Shown here one piece after another: positions 32,812 to 44,950 of a stretch of 64,000 nt of DNA. Position 1 is the stretch's first letter; every line of letters begins with the position of its first letter. The position numbers and the translations under genes are program-made. The notes beneath the pieces were generated by a model that searched no databases, had not been told where the DNA came from, and saw only the letters and a program-made list of their open reading frames with translations. The stretch covers positions 29,723-93,722 of the forward strand of contig JAPDRN010000130.1 in NCBI GenBank assembly GCA_030247855.1, in the 5' to 3' direction. Origin of the DNA: Knufia peltigerae. Lineage: Eukaryota > Ascomycota > Eurotiomycetes > Chaetothyriales > Trichomeriaceae.

Positions 32812-34734
32812 ACACAGTACTTATCCATACTGGTCCTAGGTACCTATTTAATGCCTACAACACCTAAAATAGGTACCCTTAGCACAGTGCATGACGACTT
32901 TGCGTGCGAGTCTCGCATGCCGACCTCCCGAAATCGAATTTAGTTAGCATTATTATTATTGCACCTCGAAGCACAGTTCATCGCGTCCCCAATCGTTTGT
33001 TTCTATAAAAATCCTCGAGCCGAAATTTCACAATCTGATAAGCCCTACGCTTATTGGGCACCATGATGAAACTTGCCAGCCTTGCCGAAACTTCTTCGGA
33101 TCCTTCCGGTTGCATGTCCATTATGCATATCCTTGAGAGCGTCGTCAACATACTCGTACGAGTACTCCGTATAAGATGATCGTCAGGGACAGGGTTGACC
33201 TGCAGGGGACCACTATGGAAATACCTGAGGGTTCACCTGCAACACACTGGCAACACTTCTTGTCTGATCGTTTACAGCATTGCCTTTTTTACTGTATGTA
33301 GATATCGAAATCAGCATCTGTCAAGCTGGCCTAGTTCTGTTGACACGCTACACAAATAGCAAGAATATGGCAATTGTTCCGTCCCGGTGATTGTCTTACA
33401 CGAGCCACCTGGGATGTGCGGGATCATACCACTTGAACGTCGTCAATGTCTTTAAATAGCCCAAGCATACAACTAATGTTCTTGCTGCACTCGCTCCAGA
33501 CTGACGCACTTACGATATAATTTATCATGATGTGTGCTATATGAGATCGAATGCATCCTCAAAGTCTTGGTGATCTCGGGAAAGCGCGTCACCCGAGCCG
33601 GTCGCAGCCTCTTCGTTTGATTGTGTACAGAGATGGACACAAATGATATTTGTATGCTCTCCGATCAACAATCATTTTTGTCAGGTGAAAAAGGCCCCAA
33701 GAGAATTGTGCAACTGTCGCTTCTCATGGACCTGGAGCGAGTCAATCTCCAGTTCTCATGACAGCCACTCGATCGGGGCAAAGTCCTTCCCATCAATCTC
33801 GAGAACCTAGGCCCCCAATGTCCAAAATGTACGCTCACAACCCCCGGTAAGAAAGGCGCTGGCAGTAAGAAGGCCTTTGAAGCTGGCCGCAGTATCATAA
33901 AGCGGGCGTTGGCACAATTGATTTTTGATACGAGTACTGTTAGCTGTTTGCCCATCAAAAGTTCTTTGCCCCGAAGGCATATACCAGGAGATGCGGATTG
34001 TCGCTACTTCACCTCTACATGACTGAATACCGCAAACACCCCCAGCTTTGTCGGTGGCTTAAGCGCAAAACGCCTGGAACCCAACGCACGCTGACTATCT
34101 ACCCTCTTTCTACGACACTCTTAAAGCCAATCCAGTCGACTGCTACATTCTTGAACATCACACATTGATTTCCGATAGCAGTGGAACAGAATGCCATCCA
34201 ACTCCATAATTTACTTGAACCGCTACAACGCGTTCGCGCAATCTGACGCAACACCCGCCTCGATTAGCAACATTGACACGCGGCCTCATACTCTGTCCAC
34301 GACCTCAGCCTTGACCCATTTTTTTCTGCGCTCCCTTGGCCGAATTCTGCTGCTGTTGTTGATCACTACGACGCCTTTCGATAATAAGAAGACAGTTGAC
34401 TGTGCGTCCTGCGTGTCCCGGGGAGCGGCAGAGTGTGATATCGGTTGTGCATATTTGGTTTCAAGTCCGAAGGTGTTCCCGGTAGTACTACTGTCCTCAC
34501 GAAAAGCAGCCCTCTCAGGTATTTACTCTTGGTGGATATGTACCGCCTAAGTGCTTGAGACGAATTCATTCAATCTATCCGCTTCTTGTCCTGCTATTTC
34601 ATTCAGGAACCAAGAAGAGTGCTGATCATGGAGGACTACCAAGCTCATTTGGCCAACGCTGCTATCTACTGCATCTGTCACATGCACAGGTATTTGCAAC
34701 GGAAAACGTCAAACCTGGCAGGAGGCGAGCAGGA

Positions 34735-35618
34735 TCACCATTGCTGAATGCCCCTGATGTTGATGGGTTTGCCTTCGTCAGCGTCACGCTTGCCCTGCAC
34801 GACATCCTTGACAAAGTTACCGCCGATGGCAGGGTCGAGAGCACCGATCTAGATTGGAAAAATAAGTCAGCTTGATTCGAGATATGTGGGAGATGGTGTC
34901 CTGCAGGGTTGAAGCTTACCTGCGTTAGTTTTTCTGGTCCAATTCCCGCAAGGCCGGTGGCCAAAAAGCCCGGGGACACAGCAAACACCTTGACTCCATC
35001 GTTCTTAAGCCAGCGATACCACTGTCGCATCATCATGTTGAGGCCGACCTTGGAGCTGCGGTAGGCTTCGGTTGGGTTCAACGTGTGCGGCTTCGGCCAA
35101 CCGGCCGGAGGGTAGGCGTTAATTGTCGCATAGTTGGCGTCCATGCGTTCCGTGTCGGCCAGGACTGATGTGCCGCTAGTCATGAAGAGGAGACGAGGCT
35201 TACTCGACTTGAGTAACAGCGGAACAAACAGCGTTGTCGTGACATGCGCCCCCGTCACGTTGACGTCCCAAGTCCTGTTCCAACCATCGCGGAGACCGAG
35301 CTTGCCAGCCTGGATTTCCCTGTCGACGCCGACACCCGCGTTGTTGATAAGTACGTCTAGGTTGCCAAAGTTCTGGTTCACGTGGTCCACGGCGCCCTGG
35401 ATCGACGAGTCTGAGGTGACGTCGATCTGCACGGCACTGAACTTGCTGTGCGAGTCTAGGATTTCCTTTTGGAGCCGAGCCACCGCCTCTGCCCCTCTGG
35501 CCAGCTCCCGACTGCCGATGATGATGTTGTACGGGGCCGCGTCTTTCGCGAGCGACCTTGCGATCTCCAGTCCCAAGCCGGCATTGCCTCCAGTGATCAG
35601 GACAACCTCGCCAGACAT
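34735..35618 (-). CDS. Short-chain dehydrogenase/reductase
   Basis: NAD(P)-dependent SDR, 270 residues, exons 35618-34920 and 34848-34735 (71-nt GTAAGC...CTAG intron, phase 0). The start is the ATG at 35618, immediately before the fold (MSGEVVLITGGNAGLGLEIA). The cofactor motif is TGGNAGLG (residues 8-15), the NNAG motif is at about 92-95, the catalytic Ser lies in FMTSGTS, and the YxxxK is EAYRSSKVGLN (about 188-192). The C-terminal signature GALDPAIGGNFVKDVVQGKR, ending in GIQQW, belongs to the fungal carbonyl-reductase-like SDR subgroup. It is divergent from the drug-type MFS gene across 611 bp. Intact. Substrate unknown; it opens the accessory cluster on the left. Confidence 0.92.
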
Positions 35619-36229
35619 GGTAGCGCAGGTGTACAAAAATTGACGCAGAGTTTGGGACCTCGATATGGATTGAGTGATGGTATTGCTACGTCTGCTGGAA
35701 CCAAAATTCGAGCAACGACTCTTGGTTCTTATATACTTCAGTATATCGTCGGTCTGCGGTTGATCACATCCAGACGGATGTTCGGAGATAATGGATCTGG
35801 CTTGTCGCTGCCTCTTTAGGTTGGTAGACACCGTAATGGCTTCCCAAACGAGACTACGGTACGGTAAGTAATGCTACCACGCAGCAGGGTAATGGATACT
35901 AGTATGTATCTCGGCTTGACTTCACTAACAAAACCTGTTCGAGATTACGGAACGTTGTCACGTCTTTGACTCGGGGCACGGACTCTGTTCAAGTCGTTCA
36001 ATGTGTCGGCCCTGATGCCGCGGAATGGTCGGCTATTACGGATCGGGAGCATCGAAGCCTTTTTTCCACTCCTTTTTCTTGGACACTAGGATTATGTACC
36101 GAATATGGGGTCCGGGGTAGATGCTTCACGAGAATGTGCTAGTATAGCGACTTGAGTATCTCTCCTGGCGTCTATGTATATATGTGAACCTCTCAGCCAA
36201 GAGCGACATCTTTGGCCAACTTCGAAGCA
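35619..36229. promoter_or_regulatory. Divergent promoter between SDR and MFS transporter
   Basis: 611 bases likely to contain the control elements for both genes. I see no clear CCG-N-CGG site. No other gene. Confidence 0.4.
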
Positions 36230-37987
36230 ATGGCGCATCAGGCTCCCACCCCGCTGCAGAAGAACTTTGCTGACATGGATGTTGAGAACGATGGGACTAG
36301 ACATGTCGAGGAACGGATTGAAATTGTCGAAGATCAAGACCAGGTAGGTAACCCCTGCTCTGCTTCTGAGTACTTGTTGCTGACATGGAGTCGAGATCAA
36401 GGACGGTGTCGTCCTCTTGATGGCCGAAACTCGCAAAGCTGATGGCGAAGCTGGTGTCAACGCAAACATCAAATTTGCCAACGATGGCAAGGTCAGTGCT
36501 GCTGCTGCTACTGCTACAACCACCAACACTAATCTGCAAGTGAGCGACGACTAACATGCTGATAGACTATCCTCGTCCCTCAACCGTCTGGAAACCCAGA
36601 AGATCCGCTGAACTGGTCCTCGTTCAAGAAGCATAGCATTCTGCTCATGGTCTCGTTCGGGGCCTTTTGCGGCGATTTTGGAGCCGCAGGCGGCATTCCT
36701 GCCATCGGCCTCATGTCTGCCGAGTGGAACATCTCCATCCTGCTTGCTAACTCGCCCAACAATATTTCAGCGCTCATGTGCGGCGTGTCAGGGGTGTTGT
36801 TCATGCCCCTGCTCAACTCCTGGGGCCGCATTCCCGTCCTATTTTGGACCACCTTGATTGGTGCCGGATTCACGCTGGCCGTCTGCCTAACGCACGACTT
36901 CAACGCATTCTTTGCCATGCGAACCTTGCAGGGCCTTTTCCAGAGCGCGGGCCAGACGATCGGCCTAGCGTTCGTCGAGGACATGTTCTTCTACCATCAG
37001 CACGCCCGAAAGATAGGCATCTGGTATTCTATATTCATCACGTCCCCGTTCCTGTCCCCACTTTTGGGCAACTTCATCGTTGCTAAAACAGGCACCTGGC
37101 GACCGATCTTCTGGTGTAACTTTGCCGTCGCGGCGACCCTGACCCTCGTAATTTTTTTCTTCGGCGACGAGACCTACTACCGTCGCAGCATTCCTGTGGA
37201 GCAGCAGCGCAAACGTCCATCAAGTCAACGCCTCCTCCGTGTCCTGGGAGTCTGGCAACTTCGCGAGCGACGGGGTAATTTTCCCACTGTAATGCACACG
37301 TACATGCGGCTGCTCGAGGTGTTCTGTAAGCCCGTGATCCCACCAACGATGCTTGCCTACAGCATTGTATTCATGTGGTTCATCGGTATTACGACCTCTT
37401 CATCAATTCTGCTATCGACACCCGAGTCGCTCGGCGGCTACGGCCTCAGTACGCTAAGCTTGGGCTACTGCTTCTTCACACCCATCGTGGCCGTCTGTTT
37501 GGGCGAGTTGATAGGGCATTTCTTCAACGATGCGATGGCGAATCACTACACAAAAACCCACCGTGGTCGCTTTATGCCTGAGGTGCGCCTGCGATCGACG
37601 TACATTGGTGCAATCCTCATGGTTCCTGGTCTGGTGGTCATCGGCCAGGCCCTTGCCCACCACCTCACCATTGGCGCCATCATCATGGGCTGGGGCATGT
37701 ATACCACTGGTATCATGATAACTTCCGTGGCCACTGTCGCCTGGGCTTTATCCTGCCATCCTTCTGCCTCTGGGGAGGTGTCGGCCCTCATCAATTTCGG
37801 TCGTGTCGCCTGTGGATTTTCCGTCTCGTACTTTCAGCAGCAATGGGGCACCACAGAAGGTTTTGACGTCTCGTTCGGTATCCAGGCCGCTACTACCGTC
37901 GTTGCCTTCCTGATATTCGGCTTCTTGCAGGTTTTCGGGCCCAGACTTCGTGCCTGGGCGGGGCCCGTCTCGCACATTATCGTCTAA
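36230..37987 (+). CDS. MFS drug:H+ antiporter-type transporter
   Basis: Major facilitator exporter of the DHA1 type at the plasma membrane. Three exons, 36230-36343, 36396-36491 and 36566-37987, all joined in phase 0 with short introns (branch GACTAAC before the second acceptor), give 543 residues. An N-terminal cytosolic tail of about 70 residues is followed by the usual DHA1 lead-in PEDPLNWSSFKKH. About 12 hydrophobic segments follow, including the GxxxDRxGRRP-related loop here reading LNSWGRIPVLFW. ARKIGIWYSIFITSPFLSPL is the motif C-like TM5 region. Intact. In a metabolic cluster such a pump usually exports the product or a toxic intermediate; that is inference. Confidence 0.9.
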
Positions 37988-38302
37988 GCTCGCGAAGGAG
38001 TCTGGGTATCTGTATACAAGCCAATTGAAGGAGTGATGAGAATATCCTTCGGGGTCAATATGAAGAAGATCCTCAAAGAACTGCTCTTAATGTGACTAGG
38101 AAAGAGACAGACTCATCAAATTCAACGGGGCTTCACTTTAGGTTTATGAGGCACAGTCTGATACTCTGTACATGTAAGATGTGCAGCCTACGAAAGCATG
38201 CTATCTTGAGTAAGGCTCTGAGGCCCAGGAATGCGCAGTGACTCTCTCTACCATTCACTTATTAGGCTGTATGTCTGCATGACTTGTGTACAGTTCCCAG
38301 GC
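37988..38302. other. Intergenic, convergent 3' ends
   Basis: 315 bases between the MFS stop and the 3' end of the first P450. No gene recognised. Confidence 0.3.
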
Positions 38303-40023
38303 TCAGCACCATTTAATCTCCAAACGGTGCCCAATAATCTCACCATTGAACCACTCCTTCATTTTGATCTGATGCTGGATCGTCGTGGCCCCCTCGAGAA
38401 TATTACTGGCGGCAACGACGCGGACGGCCTCGTGAATCTCTTGCATGGCTAGATTCTTGCCGAGGCAGTCACGCAGGCCGACGCCAAAGGGTATCATGTG
38501 TTTTTCCATGAGTTCCCTTTGTTGTCCCTTTTTTGGTGGCAGTAGTCGATGAGAAACTTCGTCGCCGTCATGGATGGAAGACGGAACAATCTCGTCGGTA
38601 CTGGGTAAAAGCCACCGCTCGGGCTGAAACTCGAACGGCTTGTCAAATACGTCGGCGTCATGGTGAAGCACATAAGCTGCACACCCTACCACCGTACCCG
38701 GGGGGATGGTCTGGCCGCAGACTTGAAGTCCACTGGGCGGCACCACTCGAGTGAGACGCGTTGGGTTCGTCATGGCGAGTCTCAACCCTTCCTTGACCAC
38801 GGCACGCAAGTACGGCAGCTGCGAGGTGTCCATGTTCTGGGCTTCCGGGCTCTCGACCTCGTCGTGAAGCCTCTTGTTCACACTGGGGTTTTGCACCAGG
38901 TGGAAAAGAATAGTCGCGAGCACGATCGCCGTTGAGTCGGCGCCGGCAAAGATGGTCGCTTGCGCCTGCACCTTGGCCTCGAAAGGGCTGATACCAGCGG
39001 CGAGCAGTCTGCCTTGATACGTCATCGGGCTAGAAGAAGAAGATCTGTCGGTAGAATCGATACCTTCGGCTTGTGACGCCGTTGACGTTTTCTTCAACAA
39101 ACGGTCCGAATACTCTCCCAGTCGCTTGAAAGACCGGTCGACTTCCGGGCTCGAGGCCCACCACGTCGAGGCCGCGTAAGTACACCTGAACAACCAATTT
39201 GGGAGGAGGGAGAAGCGAGCAAATGCCACGATGGAAAATACAAACGGGTTGGCGCTGAGTTTTGTGTGTTTGCGTTGTGAGATAGGCAGGTCGTCATGCT
39301 CGTGCAGCCCGTCGTACCTCCGTCCAAGCAGGTAACCCGTCACGACGTCGATGGAAAGGCGGGCACAGAGGTCCAAAATGTCGACCTCGTCGTTGGCTTC
39401 TTTGAGTAGGCGGAACTGGTCCATGAAATCACGGATACACTCGCCAATGATTTGTTGTTGCTGGGTCGCGTTGCGTAACCTGCCGGGTGCGAACAACGGT
39501 GCCACCGTTGTCCCCGCAAGTTGCGGTAATCCGCGTCGATCGCCGAGAAGATGGAAACCACGGGACCCATGGTGAAGTTGGCGTACCGGTCGTCCTTGAC
39601 GAACCCACCCTGAGCCACGTAGATTTCGTGCATCGCGTCCGGGTCCGAGATGGACACCGAGTTGGTCGACACCCTCAAGGTCTTGGTTTTGTACTTTTCG
39701 TGGTAGTGCCTCATCACACGGGCTTCGATGCCCAGGTAACAGATGATGGAAAGAAAAAAGGGCCCGACGGCTGCGAACCAGGGCCCGGGGAGGTGGCTCA
39801 GAGGGTGAAACCTGACTCGGTACAATATGACGGCCAAGGGCAGGATCGTGGCCATCAATACCAGGGTCGACACCATCTCGTTCCAAAACCTTGCCTCGTT
39901 CACGGCTTTGAAGATTGACAAAGAGGCACCATACCAAATGCTTCTCAGAAGTACGACAATGTTTGTCCCCGGCTTTGCATTTTCCACCCTGGGGGCCCCG
40001 GACAGCAACAAGTTAATGTGCAT
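38303..40023 (-). pseudogene. Cytochrome P450 with a single-base frameshift
   Basis: Membrane-anchored P450 monooxygenase. The ATG at 40023 opens an N terminus with a hydrophobic anchor (LVLMATILPLAVILY) and the proline hinge HPLSHLPGPWFAAVG. The frame continues to FSAIDADYRNLRG (about 39510) and then resumes in the next frame as TVAPLFAPGRLRNATQ. This is the conserved DADYRNLRRR..APLF junction, and one base appears lost at about 39512-39515. Downstream everything is present: I-helix IFAGADSTAIV, ExxR in VVKEGLRLAM, PERW, and the haem loop PFGVGLRDCLGKNLA with its Cys ligand. There is no GT-AG pair that could bridge the break. Either a recent pseudogene or a sequencing error. Confidence 0.85.
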
Positions 40024-40677
40024 TATATAACGGGGGACTCATTGGTCCGGGGATGTCACGCACACCAGAACACATCCACCCCAGCAAACCCGGGAATTCG
40101 CACTTAGTTAGAAAGCAAGTGTGGTTTGTGCTCAAGGTACTGGCCTGGGGGCATCTTCCGTTGTCGAGGGCGGCGCCGGTTCCCCAGTATTCGTAACAGC
40201 TTACCCGTGAAACAGTCGAATTCCGATCCGCCCGATGTTGAACTGACTGTATGTATTTCCGACCCGGCCGGCAAGGCTTCTAGCCGTGTATGCCACCGAA
40301 TCAACGACGAACAGTTCTTGCCAATACAAATCAGGGGTCTCGAGGGTGGAATAATAGATGACCCACGGAGTGAGAGCATGGAGATACAAGGAAGGTGGCC
40401 GGAGGTAGCAAGGTCGGTAAAAAGGGGTATCCTTCACATGTTCTTTGTATGCTTTGGAAGTAAAAAGAGTTCATGTATTCCATTCGTTTTACTTTGTTCA
40501 AGAAACTATTGCAGTCCTAGAAGAAACAACCCTTGTTTCGTGAGGTCATAGAACGGCGATACCTAGCCAAGATGGCCTTGATACGACGTAGTAGAACATT
40601 AGGTAGATATCCTCACGTCGCCCGCCAAGTGAGCCGGGCCCTCCTCAACCAAGTTGTCTCAAGTTGCCTCCATTCGT
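40024..40677. other. Intergenic between two P450 genes
   Basis: About 650 bases upstream of the first P450 and downstream of the second, both on the minus strand. It holds the first P450's promoter. No further gene recognised. Confidence 0.35.
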
Positions 40678-42432
40678 TCAGTACTTGTGAAAGTACAAGT
40701 CGCACCTCCCGCTCTTGGGCCGGATGACGAAGAACTCGACGTGGCTCATGGAGTCCGGGGTGGTCCAGGGGGCCGGGGTCACCAGATATCTGCGAAAGAT
40801 GTGACCTAGATGGATCCGAAGTTGCATGTTTGCGAGGCTGGAGCAATGACTTAGTCAAATCCCGAGAAGGGGCAAAAGAGAGAGAATTACTTGAGACCAA
40901 TACATGCTCGAGGTCCGGCGGAGAAGGGGAGAAAGTTGACCTTCATTGCCGGTGTGGGATCGAACCAGCGTTCTGGTACGAACGACTCGGGGTCGGGGTA
41001 GACGCTTTCGTTACGGTGGTTCGTGTAAGCCTGCATCCCGACAATTGTGCCTTGTCTTATGTGACTCCCGGCGATGTCGAGCCCGCCTTCTCCAGCCACC
41101 CGCTCGAGGTAGGCCGGGATAGGGGCGTGCAGCCTCAGACCTTCACGGCAGACGCCGTCTAGGTAAGGAAGCTTTTCCAACCGCTCTACATTCAGGGGCT
41201 CCGTAGGGTCGGGAAATTCCTCGGCCAGTTCTAGGTGGAGCTTTTCTTGGATCTCTGGATGCCTGGACAGTTCCCAGGTGGTGAACATGGCCGTGTTGGC
41301 CGTCGTGCCGGAACCGGCGTTTCTGTATTTGTCATTAGGAAGAAGAGATTCAACTGTTTTCCAGAAAGAACAACATTACAGTATCTCCATCATTTCGGCA
41401 ATGATCTCCTGGGATGACAAAGCCGCATCAGGGTTCTTCTTCCCGTCTTCTTCGATGCGAGACAGAATGTCGACCCGGTTTCGATTCTCAGGGCCGGCTC
41501 TGGACCACATTTCCCTCGCCCGAATGGCATACTGGAATATTACTGTCAGCTGTTGAAAACATTTGGCCACCAAGCCAAAAAAAGAGGGGGGGAGACAGAT
41601 GGACATCACTCACTTTTGCAATTTCCTCGTCGGCACCGAACCATGCCGCAGCCACATTTGGAGTCACAATCTTCATGATGGGCTTTAGGATAGGGAAGGC
41701 GCCGATCTGGAGAGGAGACAACTATCAGCTTCAAAGGGACAGAATTGTCAATAGCCTCGACGCTACACTGACCAGACCGTTTCTCTTGTTCCGCATCTCG
41801 ATTTGTTGGATGAAATGGGTGTCCTCGGTCTTGAGCATTCCAATCTGCTGGCCAAAGGCAACTTCGGTGATGACGTCGAAAGTCAAGTATCGAAACCACT
41901 TGAAGGCGTCGACTGGCTTGCCGTCGCCGTCGAACTTGGACAGCCAGTCGAGAAAGTGCTCGAGATGACCCCGGATCACCGGTTCCATCTCTATCAGATT
42001 GGTCCTCGAGAACGCGGGCAGCAGCGATTTCCGCCTGCCGTGAGCCTCCTTGACGCCTAGGAGGCCGATGCACATCTTGACATCGCGGAACCGGAAGGCG
42101 TCGTAGGCGTGCGACTTTGTGATTTTGTTATTGTAGATGAGTTTGACTCCTTCTTCCGCCGAGACGCAGACCTTGTTCGGCGCAATTCGAACCACAGGCC
42201 CGTACTGGGCGTGGAGGGTTCGGATCCACATTGCCTTCTTGCCTCGCAGCGCCGCGATGAAGAGAGGTGCGCTCGATACGTTGGTGAGCCATGGCCCTTT
42301 GATGTCGCACAGAGGGCTGTGGAAGTGAATGAACAATACATAAAAGACCACGCTCAATGGAAATCCGGCGAGGATGATGCCCAGCAGGCTCTGGGACGTC
42401 TCCAAAGCTCCGGCATCACGTAGCAAAGCCAT
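40678..42432 (-). CDS. Cytochrome P450 monooxygenase, five exons
   Basis: Exons 42432-41773, 41706-41614, 41531-41380, 41322-40891 and 40837-40678 join with consistent phases to 498 residues. The ATG at 42432 (MALLRDAGALETS) is the first in-frame ATG. An N-terminal anchor (LLGIILAGFPLSVVFYVLFI) precedes the fold. The I-helix reads NAGSGTTANTAMF with Gly for the usual Asp/Glu. ExxR is REGLR, followed by the PERW motif (SFVPERWFDP), and the haem loop is PFSAGPRACIGLN with the last Asn created across the final intron. This resembles the fungal benzoate-4-hydroxylase/pisatin-demethylase-like groups. Intact, unlike its neighbour. Endoplasmic-reticulum bound; substrate unknown. Confidence 0.9.
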
Positions 42433-42804
42433 CTCAGGAGTGGTAGTCTGGGAGCCCAAACCATATCGGCCATCTTACAAACTCTTTTGAGGGGTTCGCC
42501 AGATCAATACATCTACGAAGAAGACCACCAGGCAACTATGCCATGCCACTTCTCTTGCCTGATAGATTGGGCCAAGGAAGGGGATAGGTCGGTGTTGAAG
42601 CACTTCCGACGGACTGACCCGATCCATCCGACCGTCACACTCGGGACCAACGAGACGCCAATTACCACTCGATGTACTACGATAGAGAACAGTCAGAAAG
42701 AGATGATAGCTTCTCTTGACCCATGTCAAAATTATGGTGTAGTCAAACTTAAGGACACGACGAGGTCGAAAGCGCATAGGCACCGTGTAAGTGGAGCGGG
42801 CAAA
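42433..42804. promoter_or_regulatory. Divergent promoter between P450 and aldehyde dehydrogenase
   Basis: 372 bases shared by the two divergent genes. No clear site recognised beyond composition. Confidence 0.4.
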
Positions 42805-44703
42805 ATGAGCGAGCATTTCCCGCCCTCATCTTACGAGACGAACCTCTTCATCGATGACAAGGTAAAAGTCCTGGAGAACGAGAGTATTTCTCCTGAGTAT
42901 ACTTACATTAGCAAAGTTTGTGGCTGGCAATGGAGGCAAGACCTTCACCATTTACAACCCTGCCACCGAAGAACGAATATGCGAGGTCGCAGAAGCAACT
43001 TCAGAAGACGTAGATCTTCCTGTCGACGCCGCAGCTCGAACATTTCCGGAATGGAGTAATATGAACGCTTCTCAAAGGGCGGTGCCAATGCAGAAGCTTG
43101 TGCAGTTGATCCAGGAGAATGCGGATGAACTAGCAAGGCTGGACTCACTGTGCATGGGAAAGTGAGCAGTCCCCTACAACCTTCTTCGGTCAGGCGACTG
43201 ACAAATCTTCTGGTCAGACCCGTCGAGCTACTCAAAAAGATGGATGTGCCTGCATGCGCCGGTGTATTCAGCTACTTTGCAGGTTCAGCCCTCCACATCC
43301 TGGGCGAATCGAGCCTGAGTTCATCCAACTTCTTGAACGTCACTCTACGACAGCCGTATGGGGCGGTGGGACTGATTATCCCATGGAATGTGCGTTCTTG
43401 TATAAGCCTTGGGTTTCATGGTCTTCTGACTGCTCTCAGGTCCCCATGATCATGTTCGCGTTCAAAGTAGCGCCAGCCTTGATCTGCGGCAACACGGTCG
43501 TGCTCAAGTCGGCGGAGCGCGCTCCGTTGAGCTCATTGAAATTGGCTGCTCTGATCAAAGAAGCAGGCTTTCCGCCAGGGGTGGTCAATGTGCTGAGCGG
43601 GTTTGGGGATCCAACTGGCTCAGCTCTAGCCTTACACATGAAGGTGCGGAAGATCTCCTTCACTGGCTCTGTTGGTGTCGGTAAGAAGATCATGAAGATG
43701 GCGGCCGATTCGAATCTCAAGAACGTATCTTTGAACTTGGAGGCAAAGGAGCCGCCATAATCTTCCAGGATGCAGATATCGCCGCCGCTGCTCGGTAGTA
43801 CGTCGAGGCGCCTTTTTATGAATGGTTTCTCGCCGCTAACTAATAAATGTGTAGCACGCACTATTCGATCAACCATAACAGTGGCCAGCACTGCCAGGCC
43901 AATAGCAGGGCATTGGTTCATAAGGACATCTTGGACGAATACCTGAGGGAACTGGCCCGTCTGATGGACCAAGTGACTGTTGGCGACCCTTCGGACCCGA
44001 AGACATTCCAGGGGTAAGTGAATTTCAAATCAGTAGACAGGAATTTACTAACGGAAATTCGGTAGCCCGCAAGTCGACAAGAAAGCACTCGACCGCATCC
44101 TCAGCCTCGTTATAGAGGGAGCAAAAGATGGGAAGTTGGTGCGAGGAGGTCGTCGGCACGGTGACAAGGTACCGAACAAGGGCTTGCCCCTTTGACGGCC
44201 CCCTTTCTTTATTAATCTGTGAGTTTTAGGGAGCATTTCTGGAACCGACGATCTTGTTCAATGTCGACACAAAGTCAAGCGCCTATTAGGAAGAGATCTT
44301 TGGCCCCGTCATCATCGTGAACACCTTTGAAGACGAGGCGGGCGCGCTAGCCGAAGCAAATTGTGTGGAATTCGGGTTGTTCTGTGAGAAGACCTCTGTC
44401 CCTCTTCCCCACCCCTCTCACCAATGGGCAAGGCTGACATGACGATATCCTCCAGCATCTGTGTATACCAAAGACTTTGAACGTGCAATCCGTGTGGCCA
44501 AGGCCTTGCAAGCTGGCGACGTGGGTGTCAATTGTTCGGTCCCACTCCGGGCGCTTGACATGCCCATTGGTGGCTGGAAGCAGTCTGGCATTGGGTCCGA
44601 GTTGAGCCTACACGGGCTCAGCATGTACACAGAACTCAAGACGGTGTTTCTAAAGTATGGGACCGATCCGACGACCATGTCTTCCAAGTGGCATTGTTCA
44701 TGA
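42805..44703 (+). pseudogene. Aldehyde dehydrogenase with frameshift and nonsense codon
   Basis: NAD(P)-dependent aldehyde dehydrogenase, eight exons by my reading: 42805-42861, 42917-43161, 43218-43389, 43440-43794, 43855-44013, 44066-44168, 44230-44383, 44456-44703. Landmarks are FTIYNPATEE, GAVGLIIPWN, FKVAPALICGNTVVLKSAER, FTGSVGVGKK, the catalytic Cys in SGQHCQANSRAL, and GGWKQSGIGSE near the C terminus. Two lesions: at about 43733 a G is missing so that the conserved SLELGGK (general-base Glu) reads SLNLEAK and the frame ends at a TAA (43758-43760); and TAG at 44287-44289 replaces the Gln expected in AYQEEIFGPV. The remaining sequence is well preserved, implying recent loss. The first acceptor (GCAAAG) is also weak. 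Confidence 0.88.
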
Positions 44704-44950
44704 TGGAGACGCCAGTAGTAGGACCAGAGGCGTTAGTTACAGCCAGTGGCGCAGAGAAGCGTAAGTTCTATTCAGTCAAAGCTATCTATCGTAGAAGAAG
44801 AGAACATTGAATGAACCGATGTATGATTATTGTCTTGAAGACAGGTGCTGTCCTCGTTTTCTGTCGGCACAATATCATGTTCGATGCTTCCACCTACTAT
44901 ATGCACTCTTTCTATAGCCATTAGCTTATCACCACTTGGAACAACATTCC
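44704..44950. other. Short convergent intergenic region
   Basis: About 250 bases between the stop codons of the aldehyde dehydrogenase and the amidohydrolase. No feature seen. Confidence 0.3.

Larger units (their letters stand above)
31990..34734. other. 2.7-kb gene desert with repeat-like sequence
   Basis: No gene recognised. It contains a G9 run at 32084-32092 (part of GGGGGGGGGAGG), a G-rich G-quadruplex-like tract at 32630-32670, and a dense block of GTACGGAGTA/TACTCCGTAC words at 32715-32890 including a hairpin. The rest (33-34.7 kb) is AT-richer and without coding character. A short run of open codons at 34191-34550 is Ser/Thr-rich and unsupported. Confidence 0.4.
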
